Source: Panax quinquefolius
Lineage: Eukaryota; Streptophyta; Magnoliopsida; Apiales; Araliaceae
Length of the DNA: 64,000 nucleotides
Direction: 5' to 3'
Assembly: GCA_020205615.1 (NCBI GenBank)
Contig: CM035171.1
Coordinates: 5,507,601 to 5,571,600 of the forward strand
Shown piece by piece: positions 12,274 to 25,795 of the stretch (position 1 is the stretch's first letter; each line of letters begins with the position of its first letter). Position numbers and translations under genes: made by a program. Under the pieces are notes generated by a model that searched no databases, was not told the origin of the DNA, and was given only the letters and a program-made list of their open reading frames with translations.

Positions 12274-12910
12274 TAAACGTATAAAAAAAAAAAAAAAATC
12301 CAAACCGTAATGAGCTCTTACGGCCATAAAAAAAAAAAAAAAAAAAAATCAAAATAACAAGCTCTTACGACGGCTTGTAAAAAAAAAAAAAAAAAAAGTA
12401 ATCACTAACACTAACAAATATTTGTTATAATAACAAATATTTTATTATAAAATATTTTATAATAACAAATATATATATCATATTTTATAATAACAAATAT
12501 TTTATATTTTATAAAATATAAAATAGGAAAAATATTTTATATTTTATAACAAATATAAAATATTTTATATTCTTTATTTGTTATTATAAAAATATTTGTT
12601 TTATAAAATATTTTATATTCTTTATTTGTTATTATAAAATATTTGTTTTTATAAAATATGATACATATATTTGTTATTATAAAATATTTTATAATAAAAT
12701 ATTTGTTATTATAACAAATATTTGTTAGTGTGAGTTTTTTATGGAGTTTTTTTTTTTTTGTAAAAACATTATTTTTTTTTTTTTTTTGTCAGGAAGAAGA
12801 GCTCTTACGGTTTAGAATTTTTTATTTTTTTTATTTTTTTACAATAGTAAGAGCTTGTTACAGTTTTGATTTTTTTTTTTTTTTTTTTATAAGTAGAGCT
12901 TGTTACGGTT
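12274..12910. mobile_element. Large foldback element with AT-rich palindromic core
   Basis: The core 12409-12730 is an inverted repeat whose outer roughly 105 bases are almost perfectly complementary (left arm starts CACTAACAAATATTTG, right arm ends CAAATATTTGTTAGTG). Outside the core, both flanks carry repeated GAGCTCTTACGG / AACAAGCTCTTACG words separated by A or T homopolymers in mirrored order. No coding capacity. The size, mirrored arms and subterminal repeats suit a foldback-type DNA transposon. Confidence 0.65.
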
Positions 12911-13069
12911 ACTTTATATTTGTCTGCACTTGGCCGTATTATTTAATATTAAAATTCGTTTTAGTTAACAAAATGAAACATATTTGACTATGGTGGGGTC
13001 CTCATATTAAAATAAAAATGCATGTTTTTTTTGGGTATTTTTTAAGGTTTTATTTTACAAATAAGTATA

Positions 13070-13124
<55 letters not shown>

Positions 13125-13127
<3 letters not shown>

Positions 13128-13429
13128 AGGGTGTTTTTACTTTGTTAAATTGAGACTTTTTTTTTTTTGGGTTTTTTAGATTTTTTTTAAAATAAGTAAA
13201 AAAAAGTTTAATATTTTATGGGCCGAAAGCAGTGTTTTGGATATGATTTGGATCATAATAAAACAAAAGCAGTGCTACTCACCATTTTTGGTATAGTATC
13301 AAAATCATTTAAAACATTGTATTATGGAAAAATTTCGATTCCATAAAAATAATAAATATTTTTAGTTGTTTAAAAAAAAAAAAAAAGGTCCGCATTTTAA
13401 CAAAATAAGGGAGCCCTCACCTGATCGAT
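13125..13429. mobile_element. Small element inserted inside a TA array (copy B)
   Basis: About 305 bp lies between a TA array (about 13073-13124) and a second TA array starting near 13430. The left end TCAGGGTGTTTTTACTTTG and the inverted right end ATCAGGTGAGGGCTCC give a loose terminal repeat. The interior is related to copy A at 7039-7405. Confidence 0.55.
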
Positions 13430-14184
13430 TATATATATATATATATATATATCACCTTTTAATTTTTAAAATCTAAGTAGTAATATCAATGCTATAAATT
13501 TGTGGCAAATGTGTCTTCGATCGGTCTTGAGTCGTCTATGAATTTGATTACGCTCATTAGATCCCTCCATCGGACGGTTGAACACATTAAATAATTAATA
13601 CTATCAAACGTACACTTTAATTAATAACTTTTGCAAATTAAAGTTGTGTAATTAAATAGTGTAAGATTTATTCTTTTCGAAACTTGAAGGAATTTTGTTA
13701 AAATTAGATTTGAATATTCCATAAATTGATTTTTAATTCGTCAATACTAATTTTATATATTGGGCCGAGGGGAAGTTATAGTTTTTAGTTAATTTTCAAT
13801 TGCTATATATAATTGTTTCTAATGAAATTGAATGAATTCATTCTAATTTTGACAAATTAATTTTAAAAAGTTAAAGGTACGTATTTCTAAATTTGAAATG
13901 GAGGGGCTATTTATTAATTAAGAGAATTGTCTACCTCGTTCCTTGAACTACAATACTGTCTGTCAAAGGCCATCCGGCATGTCCCCCAACTAGTCTATAT
14001 GATTACAAATATACACTTTTGCAGGGACCTAACAGAAATAAGCGTCTCAAAATGTATTGTTTTTGGTTTCACTTATTACAACTCTCGGCTGCTGAAATAT
14101 TGAGCCCATAACTATTGTTTCTTGCCCAATTCAGCTCGGTTTAGACTCAAATCCAAGGCCATAATTCAACCGTTGACAGACTTG

Positions 14185-14690
14185 TTAAGATAGCGCAAGC
14201 ATTAGACTTGGTAAAAATAATTATAGTTGATTTTAAGTTATATAAAAATGATTATGGGTCAATTGAAAATCATATATCTCATTTAAAATAGGGACAATTA
14301 TATTTTATAGTACATTTAAAAACATAATTACAATAAAAGTGCACTCATTAAATATTTACACAATTAATATTTTTTAAAATTTTATTTTCATTATTTGTAC
14401 ATATTTATACTTCCTTTTATTATGGGATGTGTTTTCCATACCGTTCAGACATTAAGATAGCGCAAGCCTTAGTAAAAATAATTATAGTTGATTTTAAGTT
14501 ATATAAAAATGATTAAATTGAAAATCCTTATATCTCGTTTAAAATAGGGACAATTATATTTTATAGTACATTTAAAAACATAATTACAATAAAATCGCTC
14601 ATTAAATATTTAATGGTGATTAATATTTTTAAAATTTTATTTTCATTATTTGTACATATTTATACTTCCTTTTATTATGGGATGTGTTTT
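14185..14690. repeat. Tandem direct duplication, unit about 250 bp
   Basis: 14185-14435 and 14452-14690 are near-identical in order. Both begin TTAAGATAGCGCAAGC and end TATTATGGGATGTGTTTT, with small internal indels. Non-coding. Confidence 0.85.
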
Positions 14691-14924
14691 AATTTTTGAT
14701 GACATGGCAATTCAGTTTTTTTTAAAAAAGCTGAATTTAAATTGTTTTAGGGATTACGTTTATTTTAAATTTTTTGCTTTCGAATGGAGGTATGTAGTAT
14801 CTTTTCTTTGGAAACCCTTATTTGGTGTTTTGTTCACTTTCTAAACAAACCCTTGTTCATCTTTCTAAAATACCTACTTTGAAAGTCAGGAGGATTTTGT
14901 GTTGATGACTATGTCTTTGCAGAG

Positions 14925-15507
14925 TTGAGATTATTTAGATGGAGGGAGTTAGGAAAGCCTCCCAAAAATGAGAAATTGAATGACCTTATTTTGGATCAGT
15001 CGAATATGTTGGTTTCGGTTGCTTTATATTTGGTTTCTATTTATATTTTATATTGGTTTTTTTTTGTTAAAAAAATTTTGTCTTGTTTTTGCTTATGTTT
15101 TATATTTAATCTTTTTGACATGGTATATTTTTGTTTTTATTATTTTTAGGTTGATCGTTCGAGAATATTGTTCCTACGGTTGATGAAAAGGTTCGATTGG
15201 GGTTAGGGATTTCCATTTTTTAATGGAAATGATATTGTGAACAAAATTTCTTATGTTAAAGTTGATTTCATCGAGGAAGTTTAATGATATTGGGTTTTCT
15301 ATTTACGATGTGGAAGAAGTTATTGATAAGCGGTTAAAAACCTTTGAGAAGGTAAGATGATGGAGATGAAAAAAGATATCGAGAATTTGGGTGTTGAGTT
15401 AAAGACCCATTTGCCAAGTGTTTCAAATCTGATTTGCATGGATATAAAAATATGATTAGAAAGTTGGTCGATGGTCGGTCTTAGTTATATCAAAACATAA
15501 AAATGTT

Positions 15508-15559
<52 letters not shown>

Positions 15560-17410
15560 GTGATGATGATGTTGATGATGATGTTGGTGATGGTGATGGT
15601 GATGGTGATGGTGATGGTGATGGTGGTGATGATAATGGTGTTCTTGATAATGATGATGTTGATGATCTTTGATGGTTTTCTTTCTTTCATCGATTCGATG
15701 ATGATGAGTTGGGTGAGAGTAACGTTAATGTTGGTAATATTAAAAGTGTTGATCCTCCTCCCGTTAGTGGTGTTATTGGAAAATCACCGAGGAAGAGGAT
15801 GCACGAGGTTTACATTTATTTTAGTTTTTCATTTTATTTTTCATGTTTATTAAGTAAATCTTACTTCTTTTTATTTTTTATTAATGATTCAAAGCAAAGA
15901 ATGTTGGTTTAAATTCTTATGGGAAAGAGATAGTTGTTTATACTCCTAGAGGGGTTAAAATTCATGTTGACGATGAAAAGGTTAATCATTTTTTTTAAAA
16001 TTTTATTTTTTTTAATCTGTTATATTTATAAACTATTTTTTTAATAGGCTGAGAAGATGGATGATGTTCCTAGCTTTGATATTTTAAGTCAATCTAGTGG
16101 AAAGAAAATTGTTGTTTTTACCCCCATTGAGGTTTGTTATTATTTTTATCAGGCAATTTAATTAATTTGTTGTATTAGTTAGTTTGCGATATAGTGTTTA
16201 TGTTTGTATTGATCAAAAGTTTTGTTTTTTTAACTTGATATTGACCTTGTTTTTTGTCATGTATTGTAAAACATTACGGAGGTAATAAATTGAAGGATCG
16301 AGACATTTCTATACTTGATGAGCCGGTGTTTACAACTCGAGATTTAATTCCAATGTTTGAAGTTGAAAAATCATTGCAAGACCAATTGGCGGATTGTGCC
16401 TGCTCATGCAGTTTGCGAAGAGTCTTGTCTTGAAGAATCCTTTTACTTCAAAGTTTGGTTCCAATTTGGTTCTACCTCTTGAGATGTGGATGTTCAATCC
16501 AATTACCCCCGATTTCTATCGGCATTTCCGGATATGTCTGATGTATTCCTTCAAAAGATGAAGATGTTCTTTTTGAAGCGTTGGTTTAAGATTGGATTAA
16601 ATAATAGGAAAAGGTATGTATATTGGTGTATAATATATTTTCATTATGTTTTTAGTAGGATATAAAATAATTTCCTTGGTTTTTGCATTGTATTCTTGTT
16701 TTTGAAGGATTGAAAAGTTTACGGGTAACAATGACAAAATTGAGCCTTCATTCGATTTGGGGTCCGCGCTAATAGCTTCAAAAATGTGGTTTACAAGCTT
16801 AAGACCCTGTGCGGGTGGCTTGAATGATGATGATGTGTTTTTTTTACCTTTGAATACATGTTTATTAGTTTTGGTCACCTTATTGAATTATATTGGTAAC
16901 TATTTGAATATTTATTGGAAACTATTATGTTACATTATTATTTTATTTTCCTTTGTTTAACTCGATTGTTATTTTGTTTTAATTTTTGTTAAAGACATCA
17001 ACATATGCTTGTATTACATTAAATAAAAGTGGCTAAGCTTTTCGAACCAAATTCAAATAAGGGTTACAACAAGCTCGATTGTTGATTTCATATCAAGTTG
17101 ACCAATTTATTTGGGAAATATTGTAATAGAAATTGTGATAAGAATCATTGTTGGACTCGGTGATATGCCGTGAGTACATTCATGGGTATCTTATGGAAGT
17201 CAACACACCACACGGTTAACTTCGATTTTGTTATGTTTCCCATTCATACGTCGGCTCACGGTCATTGGTTCTCGCTGCTTGTGTTTGGCGGCATCGCAGA
17301 GTATTTGTGGTTTATAATTCTTCTTCACGGGGATAGGAATGTTATGTGCACAAATATTATGGATGTGTCTTGGCCAGTACATCTTTATTCTCCCCATAAT
17401 TTTGTCTAGT
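14925..17410 (+). pseudogene. Decayed Ulp1-type cysteine protease gene, likely transposon-derived
   Basis: A broken multi-exon coding remnant. A GAT-rich tract at 15513-15680 encodes a long acidic Asp/Gly/Val run in one frame. Short exon-like pieces follow (about 15700-15810, 15895-15980, 16050-16130, 16280-16430) with plausible GT/AG edges but frame breaks and stops. The frame at 17170-17409 reads DFVMFPIHTSAHGHWFSLLV, which matches the region around the catalytic His of C48/Ulp1 peptidases (the HW motif). The active-site Asp and Cys blocks are not recognisable. Plant MULEs and related elements often carry such genes. Function is unlikely. Confidence 0.45.
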
Positions 17411-18539
17411 TGCGGGTTTTGGAAGAATAGAACATATATTGATTTCAATAGTGTTCCATCATAACAAAGGAGAATATGATATCATTGAGCTAGAATTTGC
17501 GCAGAGGGTATTCTAGAACAAATTGAAGGGTAAGTTTCCAATTACTTATATTTGTTCGATTTGTATATATAATGAAGTCTGCTTTTGATTTGTGTTATAT
17601 ATTTATTGTTTTTTCAACGATTCGCGGAATGTTTACCATTTGTTTTCTTGGCAAGACATTTCATTCATCGGGATGATATCTGAAATGCCAAAACCATTTA
17701 GATACTTCAATACCGTAGGGAAGAATGTGTCAACTTGTTTAATCATGCAAGGAACAAACATTTAGTTGGATATGAATCGACTCGAATATCCGGGAAGATT
17801 AGCTCTCAAGACTAAGTATGATTATAATCTTGATATGGTTATTGGTTGTGGAAATTCGTTGTAATTATTACAATTTGACGTGGTTATTTGTTGTGGAATG
17901 TTTTGTAATTATTATGATGGTTGAATGATGTATTAATTTTACTAGTGGAAGTATGAGTATGTTTTGTTGGCTCACATTGTTGTTTTTTGTTTTTATTTAA
18001 TTTTGTACTTATTCATTAACATTTTTATTTATCATACAGTTGGTTTCTAAATGTTGATATGATGTTATCTATTTGAATAGGTATTGGTATCCAATTAGTA
18101 TGGATAATATATTGTAAAAAAATATTAAAAACATTAATAATGTTATACATGTAATGTATTCAAACTAATGACAATGAGATATAGTTGTTGTCCCATATAA
18201 ATTTATTTTTTGTTAGCATTTCTAATGTTTTATAAAGTGAGTTTCGTTTGCAAAAAACAACATTTAAGCTTATAAAGTATTGGCTTAAACTGTGTAAAGA
18301 GAGTTTCCATTTATCGTAATCATGTGTACAAAGGTTAGGTGGTTCAAAACCAAACAAGTAAATGACAACAATGTGGAAGGAGGAAAAAGCTAAATGAAAC
18401 CTAATCAATGTTTCACTATGAGACTTGAATAGTAAGCGAGAGAGACCTAAAAAGTCGGGTCTACTTCCCCAACAACAGAAAATGAATAGAATTGAATATG
18501 GGTCAAATGAAAATGTTTAGGAAATTAGTATGGATAATT

Positions 18540-19230
18540 ATTTTATGTAATTTTATTTTTTTAACATGAGTACAGTTGATAGCCAACATTTCATTTACAG
18601 GAGGTAACTATTTTAGTTTTAAATAGTAACTAAAATATACATAAATATGTCATAACATTTTATTTTATTTGTAATTAGAACTACTTGTTTTTAAAGATAT
18701 TAATTAGAATAAAAACATTTTAAAAGGGTAATCACCATCAACTTGAAACTATATAACATTTTACACACTATTTTATGTTTTTTTTTTCATTTGTTATGGT
18801 AGTGATGGTTCACTTTAACAACATATATTGTTTATAATAAAGCAGATATTTGAGGCTTATGAAACATTTATATTAATTTAAAAATACTCTATTAATTAAT
18901 TTTAGTAATTTTATAGTTTTTTAACATGGTACTAATGCAGTTAGTATCAAAATTTCATTTTCACAAGTATCTATTTTATTTTTAGTAACCAAATAGTACT
19001 TTTATAGTTTTTTTAACATGAATATGATAAGAATATAATTTCATTTGTGTATCTATTATAATAAGCAGCTTTTTTGTGGTTTACTAAATAGTTATATTAA
19101 TTAAAATTAATCTATTAATTTAATTGTTGGTCTTTGCAAATTTTTTCATTTACACTGGTATCCAAAATTGCATTTATGTGTAATCAGCTTGTAGTTTTAG
19201 GTAGTAAATAAAATATATATCAATAATTAT
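18540..19230. repeat. Weakly periodic AT-rich repeats
   Basis: Similar segments recur near 18590-18650, 18950-19005 and 19150-19215. They combine a TTCATTT(A/T)CA-like word, a GTAAC/GTAATC word, and an (A)GTAACTAAAATA-like word. The spacing is irregular. They resemble in theme, not identity, the tandem array at 24.4-25.8 kb. Confidence 0.35.
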
Positions 19231-19399
19231 ATTATACATTTGTTGATTTTAAGATATAATTACTTATTGTGAGTAAAAAGAAATTAATGAAAAAATAAAC
19301 ATATTTCAATATCAGGTAATATAAATTTTTATTTATTTAATCAATAAAATGATTACAATATGAATATATATTGAAGTAACAAGGCCACACATGCATTGT

Positions 19400-20850
19400 A
19401 CCAATCAGTCTGGTCGTCCAGCTGGTCTTGTATATATTAGTGGTTTGACACATATGTTTTTAATCTAAATGCAGGACATTCCACCCTCTTCTTTGTGTCT
19501 AAACAGTACGACATGGCGGCTACGCTGAATATGTGTCCGTGAAGTTTTTTTGAATAGTATTTTGAGCTTGAAAATCCTGCTGACTCATATTTCCTTGCTT
19601 GCTATCTTGTACATTGTAGCGTTAATACAGTGAGTAAGTGCATTTCATGGTATCGAATTTGAAACTCAGACGTATGCATCGCCTTTTTTTTCCCGTATCC
19701 ACGATAATCGCCAAAGTAGCGTCATAACAAGAAAATCACTAGGTCTCGGCTATGTCTCAACTTTCAAATAAATTTATCGTTCGTTCGTATATATAATCAT
19801 TATTTTTTGTTAAAAAATATATAGAATAATTAAAGTTATACGTATTGTTAGTAACTTTTACTTCGCTTATTTTGGCAACCAATAATTCATATCGATATGG
19901 TTCATATAATTGTTATAATTATTAATGATGTTTTTTCCAAAAATGTCATGAATAATTTATGAGTATTATGGTCAATTTTAAGTTTCTTTTTGACTCGTTC
20001 ATATTATCTTGTGATCTTCTCTCAAATGTAAGTGATTGAAAACATGGGGATATTCTTGAATCTGGATAGATATTGTGATATTTAATATTTATCTTGTTCA
20101 TTGATTGATTCTTTTATTATTATATATTATGTGAAATACCATGACGACCATTGTTTGTAGGATAATCCACCTATTGAAGTATACAACGATAGGCCGTATG
20201 GATTCAAATGAATACCAATTATCGAGTAGTGCATGGATAATTTAATGATCTTAATAATTCCTTTGATTGCATGGTTAATAGACTCGTGTTGATAGACTTT
20301 GAAGTCATTGTTGAATACTGGCAGTAGTGAAAGATGATACCACCTGCGCACTTTTCTAGCTTAACTTCTTCCTCCGGATATGTTCTTATTCTATTATCAA
20401 TTGCATCAAGTTCATTATGTATTTTGAATTCTTCTATAGTGTAAGCCCTACAATTGCGTTGTATGCTTTTTTATATCTTCTCCTTTCTTTTGAATCTTTT
20501 TAATATTTTTAGAATATGGTAGGTCAAACCGTACATCGGGGAACAGCTTAAGTCCTTGATAATTGCTTCATGCATCTCAAAAGCGATGCAATCGTCTTCT
20601 CTAACACCACAAGCATTTCTCAAATTGATGAAAACCATCTCCATGATGATTCATTTTCAACAATCGACAAGCAAAAGCAATCCCAGATGATGTTCTGTTT
20701 GCATCAAGTCTTATTGATATGTACCCGTAGTTTATTTGTATGAATGTCCCATCAACTACAATGATTGGGAAACAATGTTGTGCGTGCTTCATGGATGCTC
20801 TATTGCGAAAAAGAGATATTTGAAGCGACCATTTTTTCCACTCCAATGAT
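19400..20850 (-). pseudogene. Decayed Mutator-like (MULE) transposase
   Basis: On the minus strand the frame at 20601-20846 reads CFPIIVVDGTFIQINYGYIS, then an LDAN...GIAFA stretch. This is the MULE transposase core in which the D of VDGT is a catalytic Asp. Downstream on the same strand, near 19420, a short RPAGRPD resembles the R-P-x-GRP tail common at MULE transposase C-termini. The stretch between them is full of stops, so the gene is dead. Confidence 0.6.
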
Positions 20851-22559
20851 GTGATGGATCTTTTATATAAATGAATTTTAAAGTAAGGTTAATGTAATTA
20901 TATGCAATAATTATTGTCCGATTTGTAGATATGATTACTATGTATTACTTTTGCTTTATAATAACTTATATTTTATGTCTTTATAGTGTTTAGATGGTAT
21001 CTAAAATGATGTTTAATAGTTTCAATTCATGTATATATTTGTTTTCCGTAAAATCGATTAGTTTTATTCAATTAAAATAGGTAGTATATATGTATTTTTA
21101 AGTGTCTAAACTACTTAGTTTGAGTAACCAAAATAAATGAAACATTTAATAAATAGTTCAATATATTCTTCAAATTTATCATCATTTCTCTTTCCAGTGA
21201 TTGCTACTATAATTGGTATCATTTTATAAAATTTGGATTAACTCATATAGTTTTTTTTCATTTCGCTCTCTCATGTGACGGTAAGGATTGTATTATTGAT
21301 CACACGAAAGTTTTGAACCTCTTACTTACATTGCATTGTGCATAGATAAACAATTTGATCTCCATGCTTATTGGTAGAGATGAACATTTATATCAAACAA
21401 CAGACACACAATAATGTTTATACTCGATCATCATGTCTTCCATATGCATAATGGTGTGAAAATTTTCAAACTTGAAGTTATATAATCATATACATATTAA
21501 GTTAGTTTAACCAAAGAGACAAGTGCTTAATCATTAATAAATTTCACGCAAGATTTTCTTGAATAGGCGTGACGAATTTCAAAACCCATCTTAAACCTCA
21601 AATATTTCTTCAACTAAAATGCTGTGATGATGAAAGTCTAATAAGCAATATGTTTGAATATTAGTAAGTTTTATGATGAGTTATGTTGGTTAGTATGAAA
21701 ACAAACAAATCACAAAAGTGTATTTTGATGAAAACATATGAAATTCATTAAATTTTTGAATTTTGAATGTGGTCTCTTACTATGAGTTACTTGGAACATA
21801 GTTGTTTCAAAGGACTTTTCAAAATGACTGCCCAGAAACTCTTTTCAAATTATGAGAAAATTTCCTTTTGGGACATTGGTATAAAGCAATTCATCTTAAA
21901 ATGAGCATTGTCTAGGTTTAAAAAACATAAAGTTCTATAATACCATGAACATTTAAAATCTCAATTAACATGACCAAGATTTGGGAATTTTGGAGTTAAA
22001 CTTGTTAATTTCAAGAAATTAATTAAAAATTGATTTTTGAAAATAGTAAATGAATTTTAAAATTTAGAAAATATATTTTCATTGGACTATTATATAAATC
22101 CAGAAAAGAAATTGTGTTGTCATAGTTTATTAAAATATGAGTTTAAATATGTTATGGAATGAAAAAAAATTTTAACCTTATTATATATATTTTTGATGAG
22201 GATTGTGAAATCTTATGGATTTTTGAATGATTAAATGCTTAATTAAATTGTAAATTATTTATAAATTTAAGTAAGTTTAATATTAATGATGTTATTTTGA
22301 CTTATCTCCATGAAATATCTTATATTGGTTTCATCTTTATCTCATTTGAAATGACCTCTTTATCATTGTTTATTATTAAATATAATTTCTCTAGATGGAC
22401 TGATGTTTGATAATCATAATTGTTCTTGTTTACTAATGATAATTGGATAATTTATTATATCTAATGGATCAATTACTTTGGTAGTGTATGGATAATTGCG
22501 GATACTTGAATACATTATTTTAATATGAAATAATAATTCATGGATGTAGTAAAAAAGAA

Positions 22560-23760
22560 ATCGTCTTTGGTAGTAGTCGTTGATAGACTTGGTAATGATT
22601 ATGACCAAGTGATTCATGATATAATTCATTGGATGAAGTGAAAACCACGGAGAATATCCGTTATCGATGATTTCGTATGTGTGCATAGGATGCATTGGTG
22701 GTAATACGATAACTAATCTGCATTCTGGCATTATTGGTTTTCTGGTTGTATATCTTTGGCACCGTAGTGCTGAGATGAATTGTTAATGAATATCTTTAAT
22801 TGGGATTGCATAAGATGAATGTAATATTTTTTAACGATAAAGGTATTGGTATCCTCATCTCTTATCATACCAGTCGCATTACCCTAATTTCGAGGGCAAA
22901 ATTCCATAGGAGGAGATTGTGAGATCCCCCAGATTTTATCAATAAAGATTTAAATTTTGTTGAAATAATTTTTAATATATGGTGTAATTTAAGATAATAA
23001 TATAGTTGTAGGTAGTATTTATAAATTTTGCAAAGTAAAAAGTGGTTATATTATATTAGATTGGTGGGGAATATTAGGTTTAGCGAGGGAATATTCGTCT
23101 AACGGCGGCTCGATCATTGGTGGACCCCGCATGAGAATTATCATTTACCGGATTGAAAGCGACAAAATATTTTAATGAAATAACGGTAGGAAGTTTTTCT
23201 GATTAGCATCTTGTTGAACTACTCGGTAGTAAAAGTACAATGTACGTGTGGTTGCGTAGTAAGCAGTTATTATTGATTATTGATCTATATGTGAAAAGTC
23301 ACCGGTTTGATTCCATTTATTGTCGATTAATAATATGAATTATTATAGCGATAATGACGTTTTGTTTATTCATTATTAACGTAATAAAAGCGAAACATCT
23401 TTTTATATAAAATAGTAATACTTTATTAAAGTTATTACATAAATAGAATATATTATATTTTATTATGCGATAGTAGTGATATAGTGTTTTGCATAAGATT
23501 GCATAGTGTTTGCATATAAAATGTTTTTATATAAATAGAATATATTATATTTTATTTAAAAGATTTTCTTTAAATATGGACCGCCGGAGTTAAAGTAAAT
23601 CAATCTGAATGATATTTCATGGATTAGTTACTATGCATTCCATTTTCCTATAAATAGAAGCTCGTTCCTTCATTATTTTCTTTGAATTCATTGAAACTTG
23701 TACAGAGAGAAATTTATAGAGAAGCTATAGAGAAAATTATGAAAGAAGAAGAGTGATTCT
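22560..23760 (+). mobile_element. Ty3/gypsy remnant: integrase scrap, polypurine tract and LTR start
   Basis: Near 22560-22600 one frame reads SSLVVVVDRLG, like the integrase core motif VVVDRLTK of plant Ty3/gypsy elements. A typical 3' end follows: AATTTCGAGGGCAAAATTCC near 22887 and the purine tract AGGAGGAGAT just before TGTGAGATCC at 22919, the likely start of a 3' LTR. A TATAAATA box lies at 23649-23656, as expected for an LTR promoter. The LTR's right end is not certain. Confidence 0.5.
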
Positions 23761-24359
23761 GCTACTTCCTTACTTCTATATTCAGTTCTTTTACAGTGAA
23801 GGGTATTATTTGTTGTACCAGTAAAGAGTGTTATTCTTTCTTGAAGAGAACTTACATTATTCCATTCACTATTATTATTTGGAATAACTTTGTAAAAGTG
23901 ATATACCCTATACATAACTTTGTATATCAAGCGTATCCTATACTTGGTGAAATCTTATGTTATTCCATTGCTTATTATTACATCGCTTGAATAACTTGTG
24001 TATGCGTATTTTACCTATACTTGGTGACATTCTTCTATTATTACATTGGAACTCCCCATGCATGTTTTTTTAGGACACGTTCCGAATTTATTATGTCTGT
24101 TGGAACATCCCGTCTGTGTGTTTTACACGGACACGGTTCTCATCTTTATCATTACATTGGAATATCCTATTCGTGTGTTTTACGGATCTGGACCGTTCCA
24201 TCTTTAATATTACATTGGAACATCTGTCGCTTGTGAATTTCTGACACTGTTAGATTATTATTAATTCCATTGGAATAACTTTGTCTGGCAATCGTACGCG
24301 TCGTGGTGATTTCTTTTGTTATTCCATTCTTTATTATACCAGTTGGTTAAATTCGAACT

Positions 24360-25795
24360 TGTTTTTGTTTATAAACAAATCACAATTTAAAATGCCCTTA
24401 AGATGAAATACTATATATTAAACACTGATGGAAAAAAAGTAATCCAAATATTTATATGAAGGTTGCCAAATTTTGATATAAATGCTTACAAATTATGCAT
24501 TTGTAACAAATAGTATTCGACATCGGTTTAGAAATTAAAAAACTATTTTATTGGTTACCAAATTAACATTATTCAAGAACTAAGAGATACGTTATTTGTA
24601 TGTCTCGTTTGTGAAGTAATGTTTTCATTCATTCCATATCCAAAACACAAATTATAATGTCCCACGAAAATGTAATACCAAATATTAAACACTAAAAACA
24701 AGAAATCCAAACATTTTTATATGAATGTGGCCAAATTGTTGTATAAATGACTCCAAAATTGGCATTTGTAACCAATAGTATTTGGCTACTGAAATTACAA
24801 AAGTTATTTACTCGGTTACCAATTTAACATTATTCAGTAACCAAAATATAGGTTATTAGTATATTTGTAACTGTAAAGTAATGTTTTCATTGCTTCCATA
24901 TCCAAAACACAAATTATAATGTGCCTGAAAATGAAATACCAAATATTAAACACTAAAAACAAGGAATCTAAATATTTTTATATGAATGTTGGCCAATTGT
25001 ATATACAAATGACTCCAAAATTGGCATTTGTAACCAATAGGTTTTGGCTACTGAAATTAAAAAAAACTATTTAATTGGTTACCAAACTAACATTATTCAG
25101 TAACCAAAATATAAGTTATTGGTTTCTTTTGTAATGTAAAGTAATGTTTTCATTGCTTCCATATCCAAAACATAAATTATAATGTCCTTGAAAATGAAAT
25201 ACCAAATATTAATCACTAAAAACAAGGAATCTAAATATTTTTATATGAATGTGGCCAAATTGTTATACAAATGACTCCAAAATTGGCATGTGTAACCAAT
25301 AGTATTTGTATACTGATATTACAAAAGTTATCTAATCGGTTACCAATTTAACATTATTCAGTAACCAAATTATAAGTTATTGGTATTTTTGTTATCGTAA
25401 ATTAATATTTTAATTACTTCCAATGTAAAAGCAAAACACAAATTATAATGTCCTCAAAATGAAATAATAAATATTAAACACTAAAAACAAGGAATCCTAA
25501 TATTTATAATAATGTTTCCAAAGTTTTATATAAATGTTTTCAAAATTGGCATTTATAATCAATAGTATTTAACTCTTGAAATTATAAAAACTATTTAATT
25601 GGTTACCAAACTAACATTATTCAAGAACCAAATTATAAGATATTGGTATCTTTTTATTGTAAATTAATGTTTTCATTGCTTCCATATCAAAAACACAAAT
25701 TATAATGTCGTATATTTTGAACACTTAAAACAAGGTAAACAAATCTTCATATGAATGTCCCCAAAACTTTGTATGCCAGATCAAAATTGTAGTGA
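24360..25795. repeat. Tandem satellite-like array, unit about 263 bp, a little over five copies
   Basis: The phrase CCAAAACACAAATTATAATG or a close variant occurs at about 24375, 24641, 24903, 25166, 25432 and 25689, with spacings of about 257-266 bp. Between them the same order holds: AATACCAAATATTAAACACT, then AAAATTGGCATTTGTAACCA, then TAACATTATTCAGTAACCAA. Units differ by substitutions and small indels. Non-coding. Confidence 0.9.

Noticed and set aside
15490..15853. Long Met-rich and Ile-rich open frames across the GAT tract
   Set aside because: They are alternate-frame readings of a simple GAT repeat. Only the Asp-rich frame is plausible as part of the decayed Ulp1-type gene.
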